Assembly: GCF_002863565.1 (NCBI RefSeq)
Contig: NZ_PGUW01000005.1
Coordinates: 62,001-126,000, forward strand
Reading direction: 5' to 3'
DNA from: Bacillus sp. V5-8f
GTDB lineage: Bacteria > Bacillota > Bacilli > Bacillales > DSM-1321
DNA length: 64,000 nt
Part shown: piece by piece, positions 25,012 to 38,504 of the stretch
Layout of the letters: each line of letters begins with the position of its first letter
Numbering within the stretch: position 1 is the first letter of the stretch
Translations under genes and position numbers: made by a program
Notes under the pieces: generated by a model
Seen by the model: only the letters and a program-made list of their open reading frames with translations
Told to the model about the DNA's origin: nothing
Databases searched by the model: none

Positions 25012-27221
25012 TACTTGCGTTCTACTTCTTCCATTACGAAGGCTTCAATGACGTCGCCTTCTTTGACGTCGTTGAAGTTTTTAATCGTGATTCCGCATTC
25101 ATAGTTTTGGGCTACTTCTTTTACATCGTCTTTAAAGCGTTTCAGGGCATCGATTTCACCTTCGAAAATTACTACCCCCTCGCGGATTAAACGTACGCCG
25201 CTATCTCGCGTAATCTTTCCATCGGTCACATAAGAACCTGCAATTGTACCGACTTTAGAAACCTTAAATGTCGTACGGACTTCAGCCTGGCCGATGATTT
25301 TTTCTTCAAATTCAGGATCAAGCATCCCTTTCATCGCAGCTTCGATTTCCTCGATTACTTTATAAATGATGCGGTGCAGGCGAACGTCGACGTTCTCTGA
25401 TTCGGCAGCACGCTTGGCATTTACATCCGGGCGCACGTTAAATCCGATTACGATGGCGTTGGATGCAGTTGCCAGGATAATATCTGATTCGGTAATTGCA
25501 CCGACACCTGTGTGGATAATTTTAACTTTGGCGCCTTCCACTTCAATTTTTTGCAGTGAAGCAGCCACCGCTTCAGCCGACCCTTGAACATCCGCTTTTA
25601 AGATGATGTTCAGTTCTTTTATTTCCCCTTGCTTCATTTGTTCAAACAATGTATCCAAAGTTACACGGGATTTTTCACTGCGTTGTGAAGCAAGTTGTTT
25701 CTGTGAGCGGGCTTCCCCGACCTGGCGGGCTGTTTTTTCATCTTCGAATACGATGAAACGGTCTCCTGCCAGCGGTACCTCATTTAAACCTGTAATCTCA
25801 ACCGGAGTGGAAGGACCCGCTTCTTTTACGCGGCGGCCAAGATCATTAACCATTGCGCGTACACGGCCGAAAGTGTTACCTACTACGATCGGGTCACCAA
25901 TTTTCAGCGTACCGTTTTGAACAAGAAGGGTCGCTACAGAACCTCGGCCTTTATCAAGCTGTGCCTCAATTACCGTACCGATTGCCCGTCTGTTTGGATT
26001 CGCTTTATACTCTTCCACTTCGCCGACAAGAAGGATCATTTCCAGCAAGGAGTCGATGCCTTCACCGTTCTTAGCTGAAATCGGAACAAATATGGTATCG
26101 CCACCCCATGCTTCCGGTACAAGGCCATGCTCAGTTAGCTCTTGCATTACGCGATCCGGATTGGCTGCCGGTTTATCCATTTTGTTCACTGCTACAATGA
26201 TAGGTACCTCAGCCGCTTTAGCATGATTAATTGCTTCAACTGTCTGAGGCATTACTCCATCGTCAGCCGCCACGACCAAGATTGTTATATCTGTAACCTT
26301 CGCACCGCGTGCACGCATTGTAGTAAACGCCGCGTGACCAGGTGTATCCAGGAATGTAATTTTCTTGTCATTAACTTCTACTTGATAAGCACCAATATGC
26401 TGTGTAATGCCACCCGCTTCGCCTTCAGTCACTTTTGTATTACGGATGGAGTCGAGCAGGGTAGTTTTTCCATGGTCAACGTGACCCATGATCGTAACGA
26501 CAGATGGACGCTCGATCAGATCGGCTTCATTATCTTCCGTAACCAATACTTCAAGATCGGTAATATCCACTAAAATCTTTTCTTCCACTTCGACATCATA
26601 TTCGCCTGCAACCAACTCGATTGCATCTTTATCAAGCGATTGGTTAATTGTTGCCATTACACCTAGCATGAAAAGCTTCTTAATGATTTCAGAAGGTTCA
26701 CGGTGCAGCTTCTTTGCGAGCTCGGCAACCGTCAGGGATTCGGTGAAAGTGATTTTTGAAGGAAGCTCTTTTTCTTTTCTCTTTTGAACCGGCGCAGACG
26801 TGTGCTGCTGAGGTTTTTGTCTGTTGTTTTTATTACGGTTATTGTTCCTGTTATTATTATTGCCTTTGAAAGCTTTCTGGTTATCCTGGACAGTTTTCTT
26901 TCCAGCCACAGGTTTTGGAACAGGCTTCTTTTGGATTTTTTCGGTCTTTTTCACTACACCGGTATTATCATCCGCTTCCGCTTCGTACGTTTCCAGTGTG
27001 GCGTGCTGTGTTGGCTGCGGTCTGGCAGCCGTATTTTGTCCGGACTTTGGTTCAGTACTAGCCTTTGGCTGGTATTTTTCATTCAATTTTTCAACAGTTG
27101 TATCTTCTAATGCTGCCATATGGTTTGATACCTCAATGTCCATTTCTTTCAGTTTATTAATAACGTCCTTGCTTGAAACGTTTTTTTGTTTTGCATATTC
27201 ATATACTCGTAATTTGGTCAT
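25011..27221 (-). CDS. infB: Translation initiation factor IF-2
   Basis: This 736-residue GTPase delivers initiator tRNA to the 30S subunit. The N-terminal domain (1-50) is followed by a low-complexity linker with an Asn/Arg-rich stretch (residues 121-134), a second IF2N domain (about 155-205), the GTPase domain with GHVDHGKT at 246-253, and domains II-IV with the initiator-tRNA-binding C terminus. The start at 27221 follows GGGGGTGAACGC; the frame is open 68 codons further without a ribosome binding site and with non-IF2 sequence. It follows ylxQ by 19 bp. Confidence 0.97.
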   Translation of the reverse strand: MTKLRVYEYAKQKNVSSKDVINKLKEMDIEVSNHMAALEDTTVEKLNEKYQPKASTEPKSGQNTAARPQPTQHATLETYEAEADDNTGVVKKTEKIQKKPVPKPVAGKKTVQDNQKAFKGNNNNRNNNRNKNNRQKPQQHTSAPVQKRKEKELPSKITFTESLTVAELAKKLHREPSEIIKKLFMLGVMATINQSLDKDAIELVAGEYDVEVEEKILVDITDLEVLVTEDNEADLIERPSVVTIMGHVDHGKTTLLDSIRNTKVTEGEAGGITQHIGAYQVEVNDKKITFLDTPGHAAFTTMRARGAKVTDITILVVAADDGVMPQTVEAINHAKAAEVPIIVAVNKMDKPAANPDRVMQELTEHGLVPEAWGGDTIFVPISAKNGEGIDSLLEMILLVGEVEEYKANPNRRAIGTVIEAQLDKGRGSVATLLVQNGTLKIGDPIVVGNTFGRVRAMVNDLGRRVKEAGPSTPVEITGLNEVPLAGDRFIVFEDEKTARQVGEARSQKQLASQRSEKSRVTLDTLFEQMKQGEIKELNIILKADVQGSAEAVAASLQKIEVEGAKVKIIHTGVGAITESDIILATASNAIVIGFNVRPDVNAKRAAESENVDVRLHRIIYKVIEEIEAAMKGMLDPEFEEKIIGQAEVRTTFKVSKVGTIAGSYVTDGKITRDSGVRLIREGVVIFEGEIDALKRFKDDVKEVAQNYECGITIKNFNDVKEGDVIEAFVMEEVERK

Positions 27222-27240
27222 GCGTTCACCCCCGTAAAAT

Positions 27241-27543
27241 TTAATCGAGCAGCGTCTGGAGTTTTCGTGCAAAACCATCGTCCAGCACGGCAATGGTGAC
27301 TCTCTCTTCCTTGCCGATCGACTGGCCAAGAATGGACCTGTTTTCCACTCTTTTGATAGGCACATCATAATATCTGCACTTATCAATGATTTTTTTTTCT
27401 GTATTTGAGGAAGCGTCCATAGCAAGCAACACTAGCTTTGCTTTTCCGTTCCTTATCTCCTTAATCACTAATTCTTCTCCGGAAATCAGCTTACGCGCTC
27501 GATTTGCCAAACCTAATAGAGACACCCATTGATCTTGTTTCAT
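27241..27543 (-). CDS. ylxQ: YlxQ, L7Ae-family RNA-binding protein
   Basis: This 100-residue L7Ae/L30e-like protein ([18 protein letters not shown]) is expected to bind kink-turn RNA. Its ATG overlaps the ylxR stop by 4 bases. It lies between ylxR and infB, the standard arrangement. Exact RNA target unknown. Confidence 0.93.
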   Translation of the reverse strand: MKQDQWVSLLGLANRARKLISGEELVIKEIRNGKAKLVLLAMDASSNTEKKIIDKCRYYDVPIKRVENRSILGQSIGKEERVTIAVLDDGFARKLQTLLD

Positions 27544-27824
27544 GAATTCGGATGCTTCTCCTTTTCCGCCATTTCCAGTAATTGTTCATATATGGAATGA
27601 TCGACTTCCGCTTCCAGGTTGCGCTCTAGCACACTTTTTTTCTTGGCAAGCTCAATAATGCCCGCATCCAGGGTGAGATAAGCACCGCGACCAGACTTTT
27701 TTCCGGTTGGATCAATGCTTATTTCGCCCTCTTTTGTGCGGACGATCCTAATTAATTCCTTTTTAGGCCTCATTTCGCCTGAAGCGACACACTTTCTCAT
27801 CGGAATTTTTTTTCGGCTGTTCAC
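27540..27824 (-). CDS. ylxR: YlxR (RnpM) RNA-binding protein
   Basis: This 94-residue DUF448 protein has the family motif RKCVASGEMRPKKELIRIVR and the GRGAYLTLD loop. YlxR has been reported to bind and modulate RNase P RNA (hence RnpM). The start is GTG behind AGGAGGTGACCCGCT. Coupled to ylxQ downstream and 22 bp after nusA. Confidence 0.93.
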   Translation of the reverse strand: MNSRKKIPMRKCVASGEMRPKKELIRIVRTKEGEISIDPTGKKSGRGAYLTLDAGIIELAKKKSVLERNLEAEVDHSIYEQLLEMAEKEKHPNS

Positions 27825-27846
27825 AGCGGGTCACCTCCTATCAAGC

Positions 27847-28971
27847 TTACTCATTATCTTCAGAGAATTCATCGCCTGTCTCATAGCTGTCCCTGCTTAA
27901 TAGAGGTTCCTGCTCTTCAACAGGGTAAATGCCACTTTCGCGTGCTTCCGTTTCACTCTTGATATCTATTTTCCAGCCGGTTAATTTTGCCGCAAGACGA
28001 GCGTTTTGCCCTCGTTTCCCTATCGCCAGGGATAACTGGTAATCCGGCACGATGACCGTAGTAGCTTTATCCTCTTCTTGTACAATGACCTCAAGTACCT
28101 TCGATGGGCTCAAAGCGTTGGCTACAAAGACAACCGGGTCTTCTGACCATTTGACAATGTCAATCTTTTCACCTTTCAGCTCGTTTACAATCGCTTGTAC
28201 TCGTTGGCCTTTTTGTCCTACGCAGGAGCCGACTGGATCAACTTCTTCGTTATCGGAATGCACAGAAATTTTTGAGCGGTCTCCCGCTTCCCTGGCCACC
28301 GATTTAATTTCCACCGTACCATCGAAAATCTCAGGTACTTCAATTTCAAAAAGGCGCTTTAAAAGCCCTGGATGTGTACGCGAGACGAAAATCTGTGGGC
28401 CCTTGGATGTTTTTTCTACTTTTGTGATATATACTTTAATCCGGTCATGGGGCTTGTATTGTTCATTTGGCATCTGCTCGCCTGCAGGCAGCAACGCTTC
28501 AATCTTCCCCAGCGATACATAAATAAATCGTGAATCTTGACGTTGGACGATACCGGTCATGATATCCTCTTCACGGTCAATGAATTCGGAATAGATAATG
28601 CCGCGCTCTGCTTCCCTGACGCGCTGGGTTACTACTTGCTTTGCAGTTTGCGCCGCAATCCTTCCGAAATCTTTCGGAGTTACTTCCATTTCCACCACAT
28701 CGTCAATCTGGTAGCTTGGATTGATTCCTTTTGCTTCTTCCAGAGAGATTTCAAGACGTGGATCGAAGACTTCGTCAACAACGTCTTTTCTCGCAAACAC
28801 TCTCATCGTACCCTTTTCAAGGTTTAAGTCGATACGGACGTTTTGTGCCTGATTAAAATTGCGGCGATATGCAGAAATAAGTGCCGCTTCGATAGCGTCA
28901 ATTAGGACATCTCTGGAAATGCCTTTTTCTGTCTCCAATATATTGAGAGCATCCAATAAATCACTGCTCAT
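27847..28971 (-). CDS. nusA: Transcription termination/antitermination factor NusA
   Basis: This 374-residue factor has an N-terminal RNA-polymerase-binding domain, an S1 domain (about residues 135-200) and two KH domains ([18 protein letters not shown] and [18 protein letters not shown]). It stimulates hairpin-dependent pausing and intrinsic termination. It lacks the C-terminal acidic repeats of E. coli NusA, as usual in Firmicutes. The ATG follows GAAGGGGG. It lies downstream of rimP, behind a leader that contains a weak terminator it could regulate. Confidence 0.97.
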   Translation of the reverse strand: MSSDLLDALNILETEKGISRDVLIDAIEAALISAYRRNFNQAQNVRIDLNLEKGTMRVFARKDVVDEVFDPRLEISLEEAKGINPSYQIDDVVEMEVTPKDFGRIAAQTAKQVVTQRVREAERGIIYSEFIDREEDIMTGIVQRQDSRFIYVSLGKIEALLPAGEQMPNEQYKPHDRIKVYITKVEKTSKGPQIFVSRTHPGLLKRLFEIEVPEIFDGTVEIKSVAREAGDRSKISVHSDNEEVDPVGSCVGQKGQRVQAIVNELKGEKIDIVKWSEDPVVFVANALSPSKVLEVIVQEEDKATTVIVPDYQLSLAIGKRGQNARLAAKLTGWKIDIKSETEARESGIYPVEEQEPLLSRDSYETGDEFSEDNE

Positions 28972-29006
28972 GGTTGGTCCCCCTTCATCATTTATTTCCC
29001 TAATCT

Positions 29007-29477
29007 TTAAAAAGTGACCGCCAGCCTTGCTTTCGCCACTTTTTCATACGGAATGACGACAGTATTCTTTCTTGTCTTAACCGTAACTTCCAACGTCACT
29101 TCCCGTCCGTCAAACCCGGTTAGGAGGCCTTCAAATTCTTTTTTATCAAGAATTGGTTCATATGTTTTTATGTACACATTTTTCCCGACTGCCTTTTCAA
29201 AGTCCTTTTCTTTCTTTAACGGCCGTTCAGCACCCGGTGACGATACCTCTAAGAAATAGTTTTGCGGAATCGGGTCTACCTCATCAAGCTTCTCACTAAG
29301 CTTTTCGCTAACCTGGCCGCAATCTTCAATATCTACTCCGCCCTCTTTATCAATGTATACGCGGAGAAACCAGCTCTTACCTTCTTTGGCATATTCAACT
29401 TCCACCAGCTCCAGCCCTGATTCATCCAGGATCGGAGTCACCATCTCTTCTACAATTTCAGTTACTTTTTTACTCAT
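29007..29477 (-). CDS. rimP: Ribosome maturation factor RimP
   Basis: This 156-residue 30S assembly factor has an N-terminal alpha-beta domain with [18 protein letters not shown] and a C-terminal SH3-like domain starting after [16 protein letters not shown]. The start ATG at 29477 follows GGAGGCAGCTT; the frame is open 19 codons further with no ribosome binding site. It is first gene of the rimP-nusA-ylxR-ylxQ-infB-ylxP-rbfA operon, behind a ~180-nt leader. Confidence 0.95.
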   Translation of the reverse strand: MSKKVTEIVEEMVTPILDESGLELVEVEYAKEGKSWFLRVYIDKEGGVDIEDCGQVSEKLSEKLDEVDPIPQNYFLEVSSPGAERPLKKEKDFEKAVGKNVYIKTYEPILDKKEFEGLLTGFDGREVTLEVTVKTRKNTVVIPYEKVAKARLAVTF

Positions 29478-29611
29478 AAGCTGCCTCCATACATGGCCGG
29501 ACGTCACTTGATCTACCGGTGCCGGCGATTCCACAAGGAGTGGCAGGTTTTGACCGGCATTTCTTTTGTCCGGAGCTTTTATTATAAATAAATTAGTTAT
29601 TTACAATAGGA

Positions 29612-29633
29612 AAGAGTGGGTTTCCCCACTCTT
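29612..29633 (-). terminator. Leader attenuator hairpin of the rimP-nusA operon
   Basis: Perfect 9-bp stem AAGAGTGGG (29612-29620) and CCCACTCTT (29625-29633) with a 4-nt loop, about 25-45 nt downstream of the predicted transcription start. The T-run is weak (TTTCCTATTG), as seen at NusA-dependent terminators. In B. subtilis NusA is known to autoregulate this operon by leader termination. Confidence 0.7.
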
Positions 29634-29662
29634 ACACTTGGTTTCTTAGTATTTCCAAATAA

Positions 29663-29691
29663 AATATACCATAATCGCGGCTTTTTTGCAA
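29663..29691 (-). promoter_or_regulatory. SigA promoter of the rimP-nusA-infB operon
   Basis: TTGCAA (29691-29686), a 17-bp spacer and TATATT (29668-29663), with an extended -10 (ATGG) on the minus strand. Located 40-70 bp beyond the polC stop. Confidence 0.8.
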
Positions 29692-29734
29692 ATGAACCAA
29701 AAGGGGTGGTTAATATCATGCTTGATGAAACACA

Positions 29735-32700
29735 TTAGAACAAAGAAAGTTGGTTCTGGTCCGGAAGAGATTCCAGGCAGCCTTGCTTGTCGAGGTACTC
29801 AAGAATCGTTTTTGATACTTTCCCCCTCTGCTGAAGGTCTTCTTTAGAAAGAAATTCCCCTTCTCCCCTTGCACGTACTATATTCAAGGCGGCGTTTGTT
29901 CCAAGTCCTGGAATTGAATTAAAAGGAGGGATCAATGTATTGCCCTCGATGATAAATTGATCCGCACTTGATTTATATAAGTCAACTTTTTGGAAAGAGA
30001 ATCCTCTTTCACACATCTCCAGGGCAAGTTCAAGCACCGTCAATGTATTTTTTTCCTTTGTTGATGCATCTAGACCCTTTGCGTTAATCTCTTCGATTTT
30101 AGCACGAATGGACTGTGAGCCCCGTACCATCGCATCGATCTCAAAATCTTCTGCACGGACCGTAAAATAAGCAGCGTAATACAAAAGGGGCAAATGAACC
30201 TTGAAATAGGCTATTCGCACAGCCATTAAAACATAGGCGGCGGCATGCGCCTTAGGAAACATGTATTTAATCTTTTTACATGAATCAATATACCATTCTG
30301 GTACTTCATTCTTCCGCATTTCTGCTTCAAACTCTTCGGAAAGCCCCTTTCCTTTACGGACAGATTCCATGATTTTAAAGGCAAGAGACGGCTCCAAACC
30401 TTGGTAAATCAAATAAACCATAATGTCGTCACGACAACCGATAACCTCTGACAGTGTACAAATACTGTTGTGTATCAGCTCTTGTGCATTGCCAAGCCAT
30501 ACGTCTGTACCGTGTGAGAGGCCCGAGATCTGGACCAGTTCTGAAAATGTCGTCGGTTTGGTGTCTTCAAGCATCTGGCGGACAAAACGTGTACCGAATT
30601 CAGGAATGCCAAGCGTCCCTGTCTTGCACATGATTTGGTCTTCTGTAACACCGAGTGACTCAGTACCCGAGAAAATTTTCATTACTTCAGGGTCATCTGT
30701 GGGTATTGTTTTAGGGTCAATGCCGCTTAAGTCCTGCAGCATCCGGATCACAGTCGGATCATCGTGTCCAAGTATATCGAGCTTCAATAAGTTATCATGA
30801 ATGGAATGGAAGTCAAAGTGAGTGGTCTTCCATTCCGAAGTCTTGTCATCAGCAGGAAATTGGACCGGTGAAAAATCATATATTTCCATATAGTCCGGAA
30901 CAACGATAATTCCGCCCGGGTGCTGGCCGGTTGTTCTTTTCACGCCTGTACAGCCTGCCACAAGCCTGTCAACTTCTGCTCCCCTTAGATGAAGGTTATG
31001 ATCTGACGCATATCCTTTTACATAGCCATAGGCCGTCTTTTCGGCAACAGTACCAATTGTTCCAGCTCGGTATACGTTATCCTCACCAAAAAGGACTTTT
31101 GTATAGTTATGGGCATGAGGCTGATACTCCCCTGAGAAGTTCAAATCGATATCAGGAACTTTATCTCCTTTAAAGCCCAGGAACGTTTCAAAAGGAATAT
31201 CATGGCCATCCTTTTTATATCTCACACCGCAATTCGGGCAATCCTTGTCCGGGAGGTCAAAACCTGAACCGACAGAACCGTCATTGAAGAATTCCGAATG
31301 CTTGCAGCTTGGACAGACATAATGCGGCGGGAGGGGGTTGACTTCTGTAATTTCCGTCATCGTCGCAACGAATGATGAACCTACCGAACCTCGGGAACCA
31401 ACAAGGTATCCATCATCCAGTGATTTTTTTACAAGCTTATGTGAAATTAGGTAAATAACGGCAAATCCATGGCCGATGATGCTTTTTAGTTCTTTTTCCA
31501 ATCGGGCTTCGACGATGTCCGGCAGTGGGTCGCCATAAATGCGCCGTGCCATGCTATAACTCATCTCGCGCATCTCGTCTTCTGCACCTTCAATTTTCGG
31601 TGTATAAAGGTCGTCTTTAATCGGTTTAATCGGCTCAATCATATCCGCTATCTTATTAGAATTGTCGACTACGATTTCCTTCGCTTTTTCTTTACCGAGA
31701 AAAGAAAAGGCTGATAGCATTTCATCTGTCGTCCGGAAATGGACATCAGGCAGCTTGTGGCGGTTCAAAGGATTTGCCCCTCCTTGGGAACCTACAAGGA
31801 TTTTCCTGTAGATTTTGTCGTTAGGGTCAAGGTAATGAACATTGCCAGTGGCGACAACTGGCTTCTCAAGCTTTTCCCCGAGCTTTATAATATTCGAAAT
31901 GATGCCCTCTAATGATTTTTCATCACGGACATATTCCATTTCAATCATATGTTGGTAGACTTCTTTTGGATGAATTTCAAGATAATCATAGAATTCGGCG
32001 ATATCTACAACTTCCTCAAAAGCCTTCTGCATCATTCCTTCAAAAACTTCACCTTTGTCACAGCCCGAGCCAACTATGAGGCCTTCCCGATGCTTTTGCA
32101 ACTGTGAACGGGGTATGCGCGGAACCCGATAAAAATAATTGAGATGCGAGATTGATACTAATTTAAAAAGATTTTTCAATCCTGTTTCATTCTGGGCAAG
32201 CAACGTACAATGATATGGGCGTGAACGCTGATAAGCATTTCCCTCTCCCATATGTTCATTCAGCTGATCGTGAAACACAATTCCTTTTTCAGCGGTATCC
32301 TTTAACATTTTCATAAGAAGATAACCAGTTGCTTCAGCATCATAAATCGCTCTGTGGTGCTGTGTAAGTTCAATATCGAATTTTTTAGCAAGTGTATTAA
32401 GCCTGTGGTTTTTGAACTCCGGATATAAAAAGCGTCCCAGTTCCAATGTATCAATGACTGCATTTGCTGCTTTCGGATACCCTATTTTTTTATAGCCAAC
32501 ATTCAAAAATCCCATGTCAAAGCTCGCGTTATGGGCAACCAAAACAGCATCGCCCACCCACTGCCTGAACCTTTCAAGGACATCTCCGACTTCCGGTGCA
32601 TTTTCGACCATCTCATCTGTTATCCCTGTCAATTCTATAGTCGTGGCTGACAAAGGATGGTGCGGGTTGGCAAAATCCTCGAAACGGTCTATGATTTCGC

Positions 32701-34051
32701 CATTATGCATTTTTACAGCTGCAAGCTCAATAATCGTATCATAGACGGCAGACAAGCCGGTGGTTTCTACGTCAAAGACAACATATGTATCTTCGGCAAG
32801 AACCCGATGGGCATCATTATAGGCAATTGGTACACCGTCATCCACAAGATTGACCTCGACCCCGTAAATGATTTTTATATCGTTTTTCTTACCAGCCCCG
32901 TATGCCTCCGGAAAAGATTGCACAACGGCATGGTCAGTAATTGCTACTGCTGTATGTCCCCATTTTTTTGCCTGGGCAACCATCGCAGAAACAGGTGTCA
33001 CGGCATCCATCTGGCTCATAGGTGTGTGCAGATGCAACTCCACCCGCTTTTCTCCTTCCGGTGCTTTGTCCACCCGGCCGACCTTGGAGATTTCATTAAT
33101 ATCATTCGCAATCATTACAAGATCGCGAACAAAGGTATCGTTTTGGATACTTCCCTGGGCACGGACCCACATCCCTTTTTTGACACGGGACAGCAAAGCA
33201 GCGTCCTCTTTATCCCGTGAAAACATTTTAACTAGGATTGAGCTTGTATAATCTGTGATTTTAAATGTCAATAATGTACGGCCGCTTCGAAGTTCCTTTG
33301 TTTCCGCATCAAACACAAAGCCCTCAACAGCAATACGCCTCTCTTCATCGACAATTTGGTCAATTTGCCTGAAATCTGCGTCGTCCTTGATTGTATAACC
33401 AATTTTAACAGGTCCCTGATATTCACTTACATCTCCGGATTTTTCACTTTCTTTCTTCTGCATTTCCGTAATGGCTGCAAGTGCCTTGGCTTCGTCTTCT
33501 TTCTGCTTCTGGAGCATAAACTCCTGGTAATCTTCCTGTGAGCCAGAAACTTCAGCTTCAAGGGATAAAGGAGGAAAACCAAACTTTTGATAAATATTCG
33601 AAATGATTCCAGCATACTTACGTTTTAACTGGCCGGCTTCTGCATCATTGCGTGCATTTACAATTAGCCGGTTCCCCACAACCCTTGGTTCTTGTTCATT
33701 CAAAAGTGCTAATAGCGCTGGGGATATTCCTTCTAGTTCACCTATGCAATTTCTCCAGTAATCCTTAATGATTTCTTCGGTAACTTCGGGATTTTCAACA
33801 TGGATACTGAACGAAACGGCAGCAATGTGGGCAAAGGTAGCGGAAAGGTGGGTAGCCAGTCGTGTATGTACACTACAAGGAATCAATTCTTGAAGCTTAA
33901 AAGCGAAATGCCAGCTTTTTGCTTCCCTTTCGATGGAAAGCTTTTGGATCTCAGCACGGTAAAAATACTTAACAAATGCATCCTCCGTAAGACCTAGCTG
34001 CTGGAGCAAGAGTTGAAATCTCTCTCTTCCACTATTCGGATTTTGATCCAT
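29735..34051 (-). CDS. polC: DNA polymerase III alpha subunit, PolC type
   Basis: This 1438-residue replicative polymerase of low-GC Gram-positives has an N-terminal domain, an OB fold (about residues 235-320), a PHP domain split by an inserted proofreading exonuclease (DVETTGL near residue 425; Exo[14 protein letters not shown] near 565), and the palm and fingers with a zinc-binding cluster (CPSCKHSE...CPNC near 910-940). The C terminus ends [10 protein letters not shown], a sliding-clamp-binding peptide. The ATG follows AGAGAGGAA. An extended -10 lies upstream after the proS terminator. Confidence 0.98.
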   Translation of the reverse strand: MDQNPNSGRERFQLLLQQLGLTEDAFVKYFYRAEIQKLSIEREAKSWHFAFKLQELIPCSVHTRLATHLSATFAHIAAVSFSIHVENPEVTEEIIKDYWRNCIGELEGISPALLALLNEQEPRVVGNRLIVNARNDAEAGQLKRKYAGIISNIYQKFGFPPLSLEAEVSGSQEDYQEFMLQKQKEDEAKALAAITEMQKKESEKSGDVSEYQGPVKIGYTIKDDADFRQIDQIVDEERRIAVEGFVFDAETKELRSGRTLLTFKITDYTSSILVKMFSRDKEDAALLSRVKKGMWVRAQGSIQNDTFVRDLVMIANDINEISKVGRVDKAPEGEKRVELHLHTPMSQMDAVTPVSAMVAQAKKWGHTAVAITDHAVVQSFPEAYGAGKKNDIKIIYGVEVNLVDDGVPIAYNDAHRVLAEDTYVVFDVETTGLSAVYDTIIELAAVKMHNGEIIDRFEDFANPHHPLSATTIELTGITDEMVENAPEVGDVLERFRQWVGDAVLVAHNASFDMGFLNVGYKKIGYPKAANAVIDTLELGRFLYPEFKNHRLNTLAKKFDIELTQHHRAIYDAEATGYLLMKMLKDTAEKGIVFHDQLNEHMGEGNAYQRSRPYHCTLLAQNETGLKNLFKLVSISHLNYFYRVPRIPRSQLQKHREGLIVGSGCDKGEVFEGMMQKAFEEVVDIAEFYDYLEIHPKEVYQHMIEMEYVRDEKSLEGIISNIIKLGEKLEKPVVATGNVHYLDPNDKIYRKILVGSQGGANPLNRHKLPDVHFRTTDEMLSAFSFLGKEKAKEIVVDNSNKIADMIEPIKPIKDDLYTPKIEGAEDEMREMSYSMARRIYGDPLPDIVEARLEKELKSIIGHGFAVIYLISHKLVKKSLDDGYLVGSRGSVGSSFVATMTEITEVNPLPPHYVCPSCKHSEFFNDGSVGSGFDLPDKDCPNCGVRYKKDGHDIPFETFLGFKGDKVPDIDLNFSGEYQPHAHNYTKVLFGEDNVYRAGTIGTVAEKTAYGYVKGYASDHNLHLRGAEVDRLVAGCTGVKRTTGQHPGGIIVVPDYMEIYDFSPVQFPADDKTSEWKTTHFDFHSIHDNLLKLDILGHDDPTVIRMLQDLSGIDPKTIPTDDPEVMKIFSGTESLGVTEDQIMCKTGTLGIPEFGTRFVRQMLEDTKPTTFSELVQISGLSHGTDVWLGNAQELIHNSICTLSEVIGCRDDIMVYLIYQGLEPSLAFKIMESVRKGKGLSEEFEAEMRKNEVPEWYIDSCKKIKYMFPKAHAAAYVLMAVRIAYFKVHLPLLYYAAYFTVRAEDFEIDAMVRGSQSIRAKIEEINAKGLDASTKEKNTLTVLELALEMCERGFSFQKVDLYKSSADQFIIEGNTLIPPFNSIPGLGTNAALNIVRARGEGEFLSKEDLQQRGKVSKTILEYLDKQGCLESLPDQNQLSLF

Positions 34052-34144
34052 TTCCTCTCTCCCCTATCTTTAGTCCTAATCTATTAATTATTTCATAAAC
34101 TGTGAAAGCATAATATTTGTAGCACCTCTATGGCGACAACCGTA

Positions 34145-34153
34145 ATTATATCA
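34145..34153 (-). promoter_or_regulatory. Candidate polC promoter (extended -10)
   Basis: TGATATAAT on the minus strand (TATAAT at 34150-34145) with a poor -35. About 95 bp ahead of polC and beyond the proS terminator. Confidence 0.5.
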
Positions 34154-34187
34154 TATCTATCTATTATAAAAAGCAGCTTATAGCCGA

Positions 34188-34219
34188 AAGAAAAAGGTAC
34201 CATCTTCATGACTGATACC
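34188..34219 (-). terminator. Terminator of proS
   Basis: GGTACCA (34196-34202) and TGATACC (34213-34219), seven pairs including one G-U, followed on the minus strand by TTTTTCTTTC. Confidence 0.7.
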
Positions 34220-34253
34220 CTTCTCCTTACTATTTTATAATTTTTGTCCCCTC

Positions 34254-35951
<1,698 letters not shown>

Positions 35952-35982
35952 TTAGTGCACCTCTTAATCTTCATCTAATTGT

Positions 35983-36011
35983 TGTATCTAGCAGCCACTT
36001 ATCATGTCCAA
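35983..36011 (-). promoter_or_regulatory. Candidate promoter of proS
   Basis: TTGGAC (36011-36006), a 17-bp spacer and GATACA (35988-35983) on the minus strand. The -35 overlaps the T-run of the rseP terminator. Confidence 0.5.
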
Positions 36012-36048
36012 AAAAGAGGCAGCAGGGAATTTGAATTCTCTGCTGTCC
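36010..36048 (-). terminator. Terminator of rseP
   Basis: Long stem at 36018-36048 (CAGCAG.GAATT / AATTC.CTGCTG with one bulge and one G-U). It is followed on the minus strand by CTCTTTTTTGG. Confidence 0.85.
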
Positions 36049-36062
36049 CATCTTTGGCCCAT

Positions 36063-37334
36063 TTAGTTGAGGAAAAAGCGCTGGATGTCGTTCCATGTCA
36101 CCACAATCATCAATAACATTAATAGCGCAAACCCAATTAAATGCACAAGACCTTCCTTTTGCCTGTCGATCGGTTTGCCCCTTAATGCTTCTACAAGGAA
36201 AAATAACAGCCTACCGCCATCAAGTGCCGGAATTGGGAGAAGGTTCATAATTCCCAGGTTAATACTTAGTACTCCTGCCCATCTCATTAATGAGAAAACC
36301 CCCGATTCAGCAACTTCTTCGGTAGATTTATAAATACCGACCGGACCGGATAGCGCATCGATGCTAAATTGTCCTGTTACAAGCATGCCCAGCATCTCAA
36401 AAATCTTGATTGTCCATAGGTAGGTTTCTGAAAAACCGTGAGTTATGGCTTTTAACGGAGATTTCTCCACCGGTGGATACACTCCGATCACACCGACTGT
36501 TTGGCCATCGCGTTCCACTTCTTTAGGCGTCACAGGTACCTCTATTGTTTGGCCATCGCGCTCCACAACGAATTCGATTTCTTTGCCCGGACTTTTCTGT
36601 ATACTTTCCTGTACATCCATCCAGGTCGAAACTTCATTCCCATCAATTGACTGAATTTGGTCTCCAGCCTTTAAACCTGAAGCAATAGCAGCGCCATCCT
36701 TTGTCAATTCTCCCAATCGCGCTTCATCAACGACAACACCTTGGAATAAACCAATCACCAGAAAGATGAAAAAGGCTAAAATAAAGTTCATCATCGGGCC
36801 GGCAAAAATAGTCATGGTTCTGTGTCCAAGCGATTTTGAGGCAAACTGGCGTTCATAAGGAGCGATTTGGGTTTCGACGCCATCTTCAACCGTCACGGCC
36901 TCCTTATGGACATGGAAGGTTTTTAAGATGTCTTCCTCACCTTCCTCATAACCCTGAATGGTTAGCCCATGTTCCAAATCTGCCTTTTCCACTTCTATAA
37001 TCCGGATATCTTGATATTTTTCTTTGTTATTCAAAACAATTTTTTTGACCACCGCATCCTCATCAAGGACAAGACCTACTCTGTAGCCGGATTTAAGTTC
37101 GACAGTTTCGGGATCTTCACCCGCCATGCGGACATAACCGCCAATTGGCAGCAGTCTGATGGTGTATAATGTCTCCCTTTTCCTAAAGTTAAAAACTTTT
37201 GGTCCCATTCCAATCGCAAATTCCCGGCACAAAATCCCTGCCCGTTTTGCGAAATATAGGTGACCTAATTCATGAAAAAATACCAGGGCTCCAAAAATGA
37301 TTATGAAAGAAACCACTGTTTGAAGAGTTTGCAC
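36063..37334 (-). CDS. rseP: Site-2 intramembrane zinc protease RasP/RseP
   Basis: This 423-residue M50 protease has HELGH at residues 21-25 in the first membrane helix, a PDZ domain (about 195-285) and a C-terminal membrane motif NLLPIPALDGGR. It cleaves anti-sigma factors such as RsiW, FtsL and signal-peptide remnants in B. subtilis. The start is GTG behind AGAGGTGATTAGAA. It lies immediately after dxr (6-bp gap). Confidence 0.96.
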   Translation of the reverse strand: MQTLQTVVSFIIIFGALVFFHELGHLYFAKRAGILCREFAIGMGPKVFNFRKRETLYTIRLLPIGGYVRMAGEDPETVELKSGYRVGLVLDEDAVVKKIVLNNKEKYQDIRIIEVEKADLEHGLTIQGYEEGEEDILKTFHVHKEAVTVEDGVETQIAPYERQFASKSLGHRTMTIFAGPMMNFILAFFIFLVIGLFQGVVVDEARLGELTKDGAAIASGLKAGDQIQSIDGNEVSTWMDVQESIQKSPGKEIEFVVERDGQTIEVPVTPKEVERDGQTVGVIGVYPPVEKSPLKAITHGFSETYLWTIKIFEMLGMLVTGQFSIDALSGPVGIYKSTEEVAESGVFSLMRWAGVLSINLGIMNLLPIPALDGGRLLFFLVEALRGKPIDRQKEGLVHLIGFALLMLLMIVVTWNDIQRFFLN

Positions 37335-37340
37335 TTCTAA

Positions 37341-38498
37341 TCACCTCTTTTTCAATAGTGTTTTTACAAATTGTCGGGTTTCCCTATCGATTTCTTGGAT
37401 AACCGTTAAATCCGGAGCAGCAATCGCCTTATGATTAGTAAGTGCTTTTTCAATTATTGTTTCTATTTCCAAAAAAGAGATCCTGCCTTCCAGAAAACCG
37501 GCAACAGCTATTTCATTGGCAGCATTTAAAACGGTCGGCATAGAACCGCCGATTTCCCCTGCGTCATACGCAAATCGGAGGCACGGATACCGGCCAAAGT
37601 CCATTTCTGCAAAATGCAGCTTCCCAGTTTCAGCCAGGTTAAGCCGATTAGAATTCATAAGCGGCAATCGGTCGGGATATGTGAGTGCATATTGGATCGG
37701 TACCCTCATATCAGGTGTGCCCAGTTGAGCAATCACGCTTGAGTCATGAAATTCTACCATTGAATGGATGATGCTTTCCTTATGGAGCAGTACATTAATT
37801 TTCTCATATGGCAACCCAAACAGCCAGTGGGCTTCAATTACCTCTAAACCTTTATTCATCATTGTTGCAGAATCTATGGTAATCTTTGCTCCCATGGACC
37901 AGTTTGGATGATTTAAAGCTTCTTCCACTGTTACATGTTGAAGTTCTTCTCTCGTAAGGTCCCTGAAGCTGCCACCTGAGGCCGTAATAATAAGCCGCTC
38001 AATATTCTTTTCTTTTTCACCTTGAAGGGCTTGAAAAATGGCAGAGTGCTCACTATCCACAGGCAGCAGCTTAACCCCCGCTTTTTTTGCTTCTTCCATG
38101 ACTATATGTCCTGCTGTTACAAGTGTCTCCTTATTGGCGATTGCTATATCCTTTTTTGCGCTGATCGCCTGCAATGTCGGATACAATCCAACACTGCCTA
38201 TTACTGCATTCACTAGAATATTGGCCTTTTCGTATACAGCGACTTCAGCAAGCCCCTCATCACCATAAGTAAAAGCAATTCCTGACCCTGCAAATTCAAT
38301 TTCTAAAGCTTCACAATCCTGCCGAAATTGGACAGAGACAAGCTCTGGATTGAACTCTTCGATGAACAGCCTAGCCTGCGAGAGATTTTTCCCGACAGAC
38401 ATGGCAACAATCTTAAATTGCCCAGGATGCTGCCTTACGACATCGGCCGTCTGTCGGCCTATTGATCCGGTAGCACCTAAAAGGCTGATATATTTCAA
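37341..38498 (-). CDS. dxr: 1-deoxy-D-xylulose-5-phosphate reductoisomerase
   Basis: This 385-residue NADPH-dependent enzyme catalyses the second step of the MEP isoprenoid pathway. It has an N-terminal GATGSIGRQ Rossmann motif and metal-binding [11 protein letters not shown] near residue 150. Isoprenoids made here feed UppS. The start is TTG behind TTAGGAG. An 18-codon upstream ORF ends inside this translation-initiation region. Confidence 0.96.
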   Translation of the reverse strand: MKYISLLGATGSIGRQTADVVRQHPGQFKIVAMSVGKNLSQARLFIEEFNPELVSVQFRQDCEALEIEFAGSGIAFTYGDEGLAEVAVYEKANILVNAVIGSVGLYPTLQAISAKKDIAIANKETLVTAGHIVMEEAKKAGVKLLPVDSEHSAIFQALQGEKEKNIERLIITASGGSFRDLTREELQHVTVEEALNHPNWSMGAKITIDSATMMNKGLEVIEAHWLFGLPYEKINVLLHKESIIHSMVEFHDSSVIAQLGTPDMRVPIQYALTYPDRLPLMNSNRLNLAETGKLHFAEMDFGRYPCLRFAYDAGEIGGSMPTVLNAANEIAVAGFLEGRISFLEIETIIEKALTNHKAIAAPDLTVIQEIDRETRQFVKTLLKKR

Positions 38499-38504
38499 AA
38501 TGAT

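Noticed and set aside
26784-27237. Plus-strand hydrophobic ORFs opposite the infB linker
   Set aside because: They mirror the Asn/Lys-rich low-complexity linker of IF-2 (antisense Phe/Leu/Val runs); not genes.
35952-36062. T-box leader for proS
   Set aside because: The gap is 111 bp, taken by a terminator and a promoter, with no T-box AGGGTGG-type sequence.
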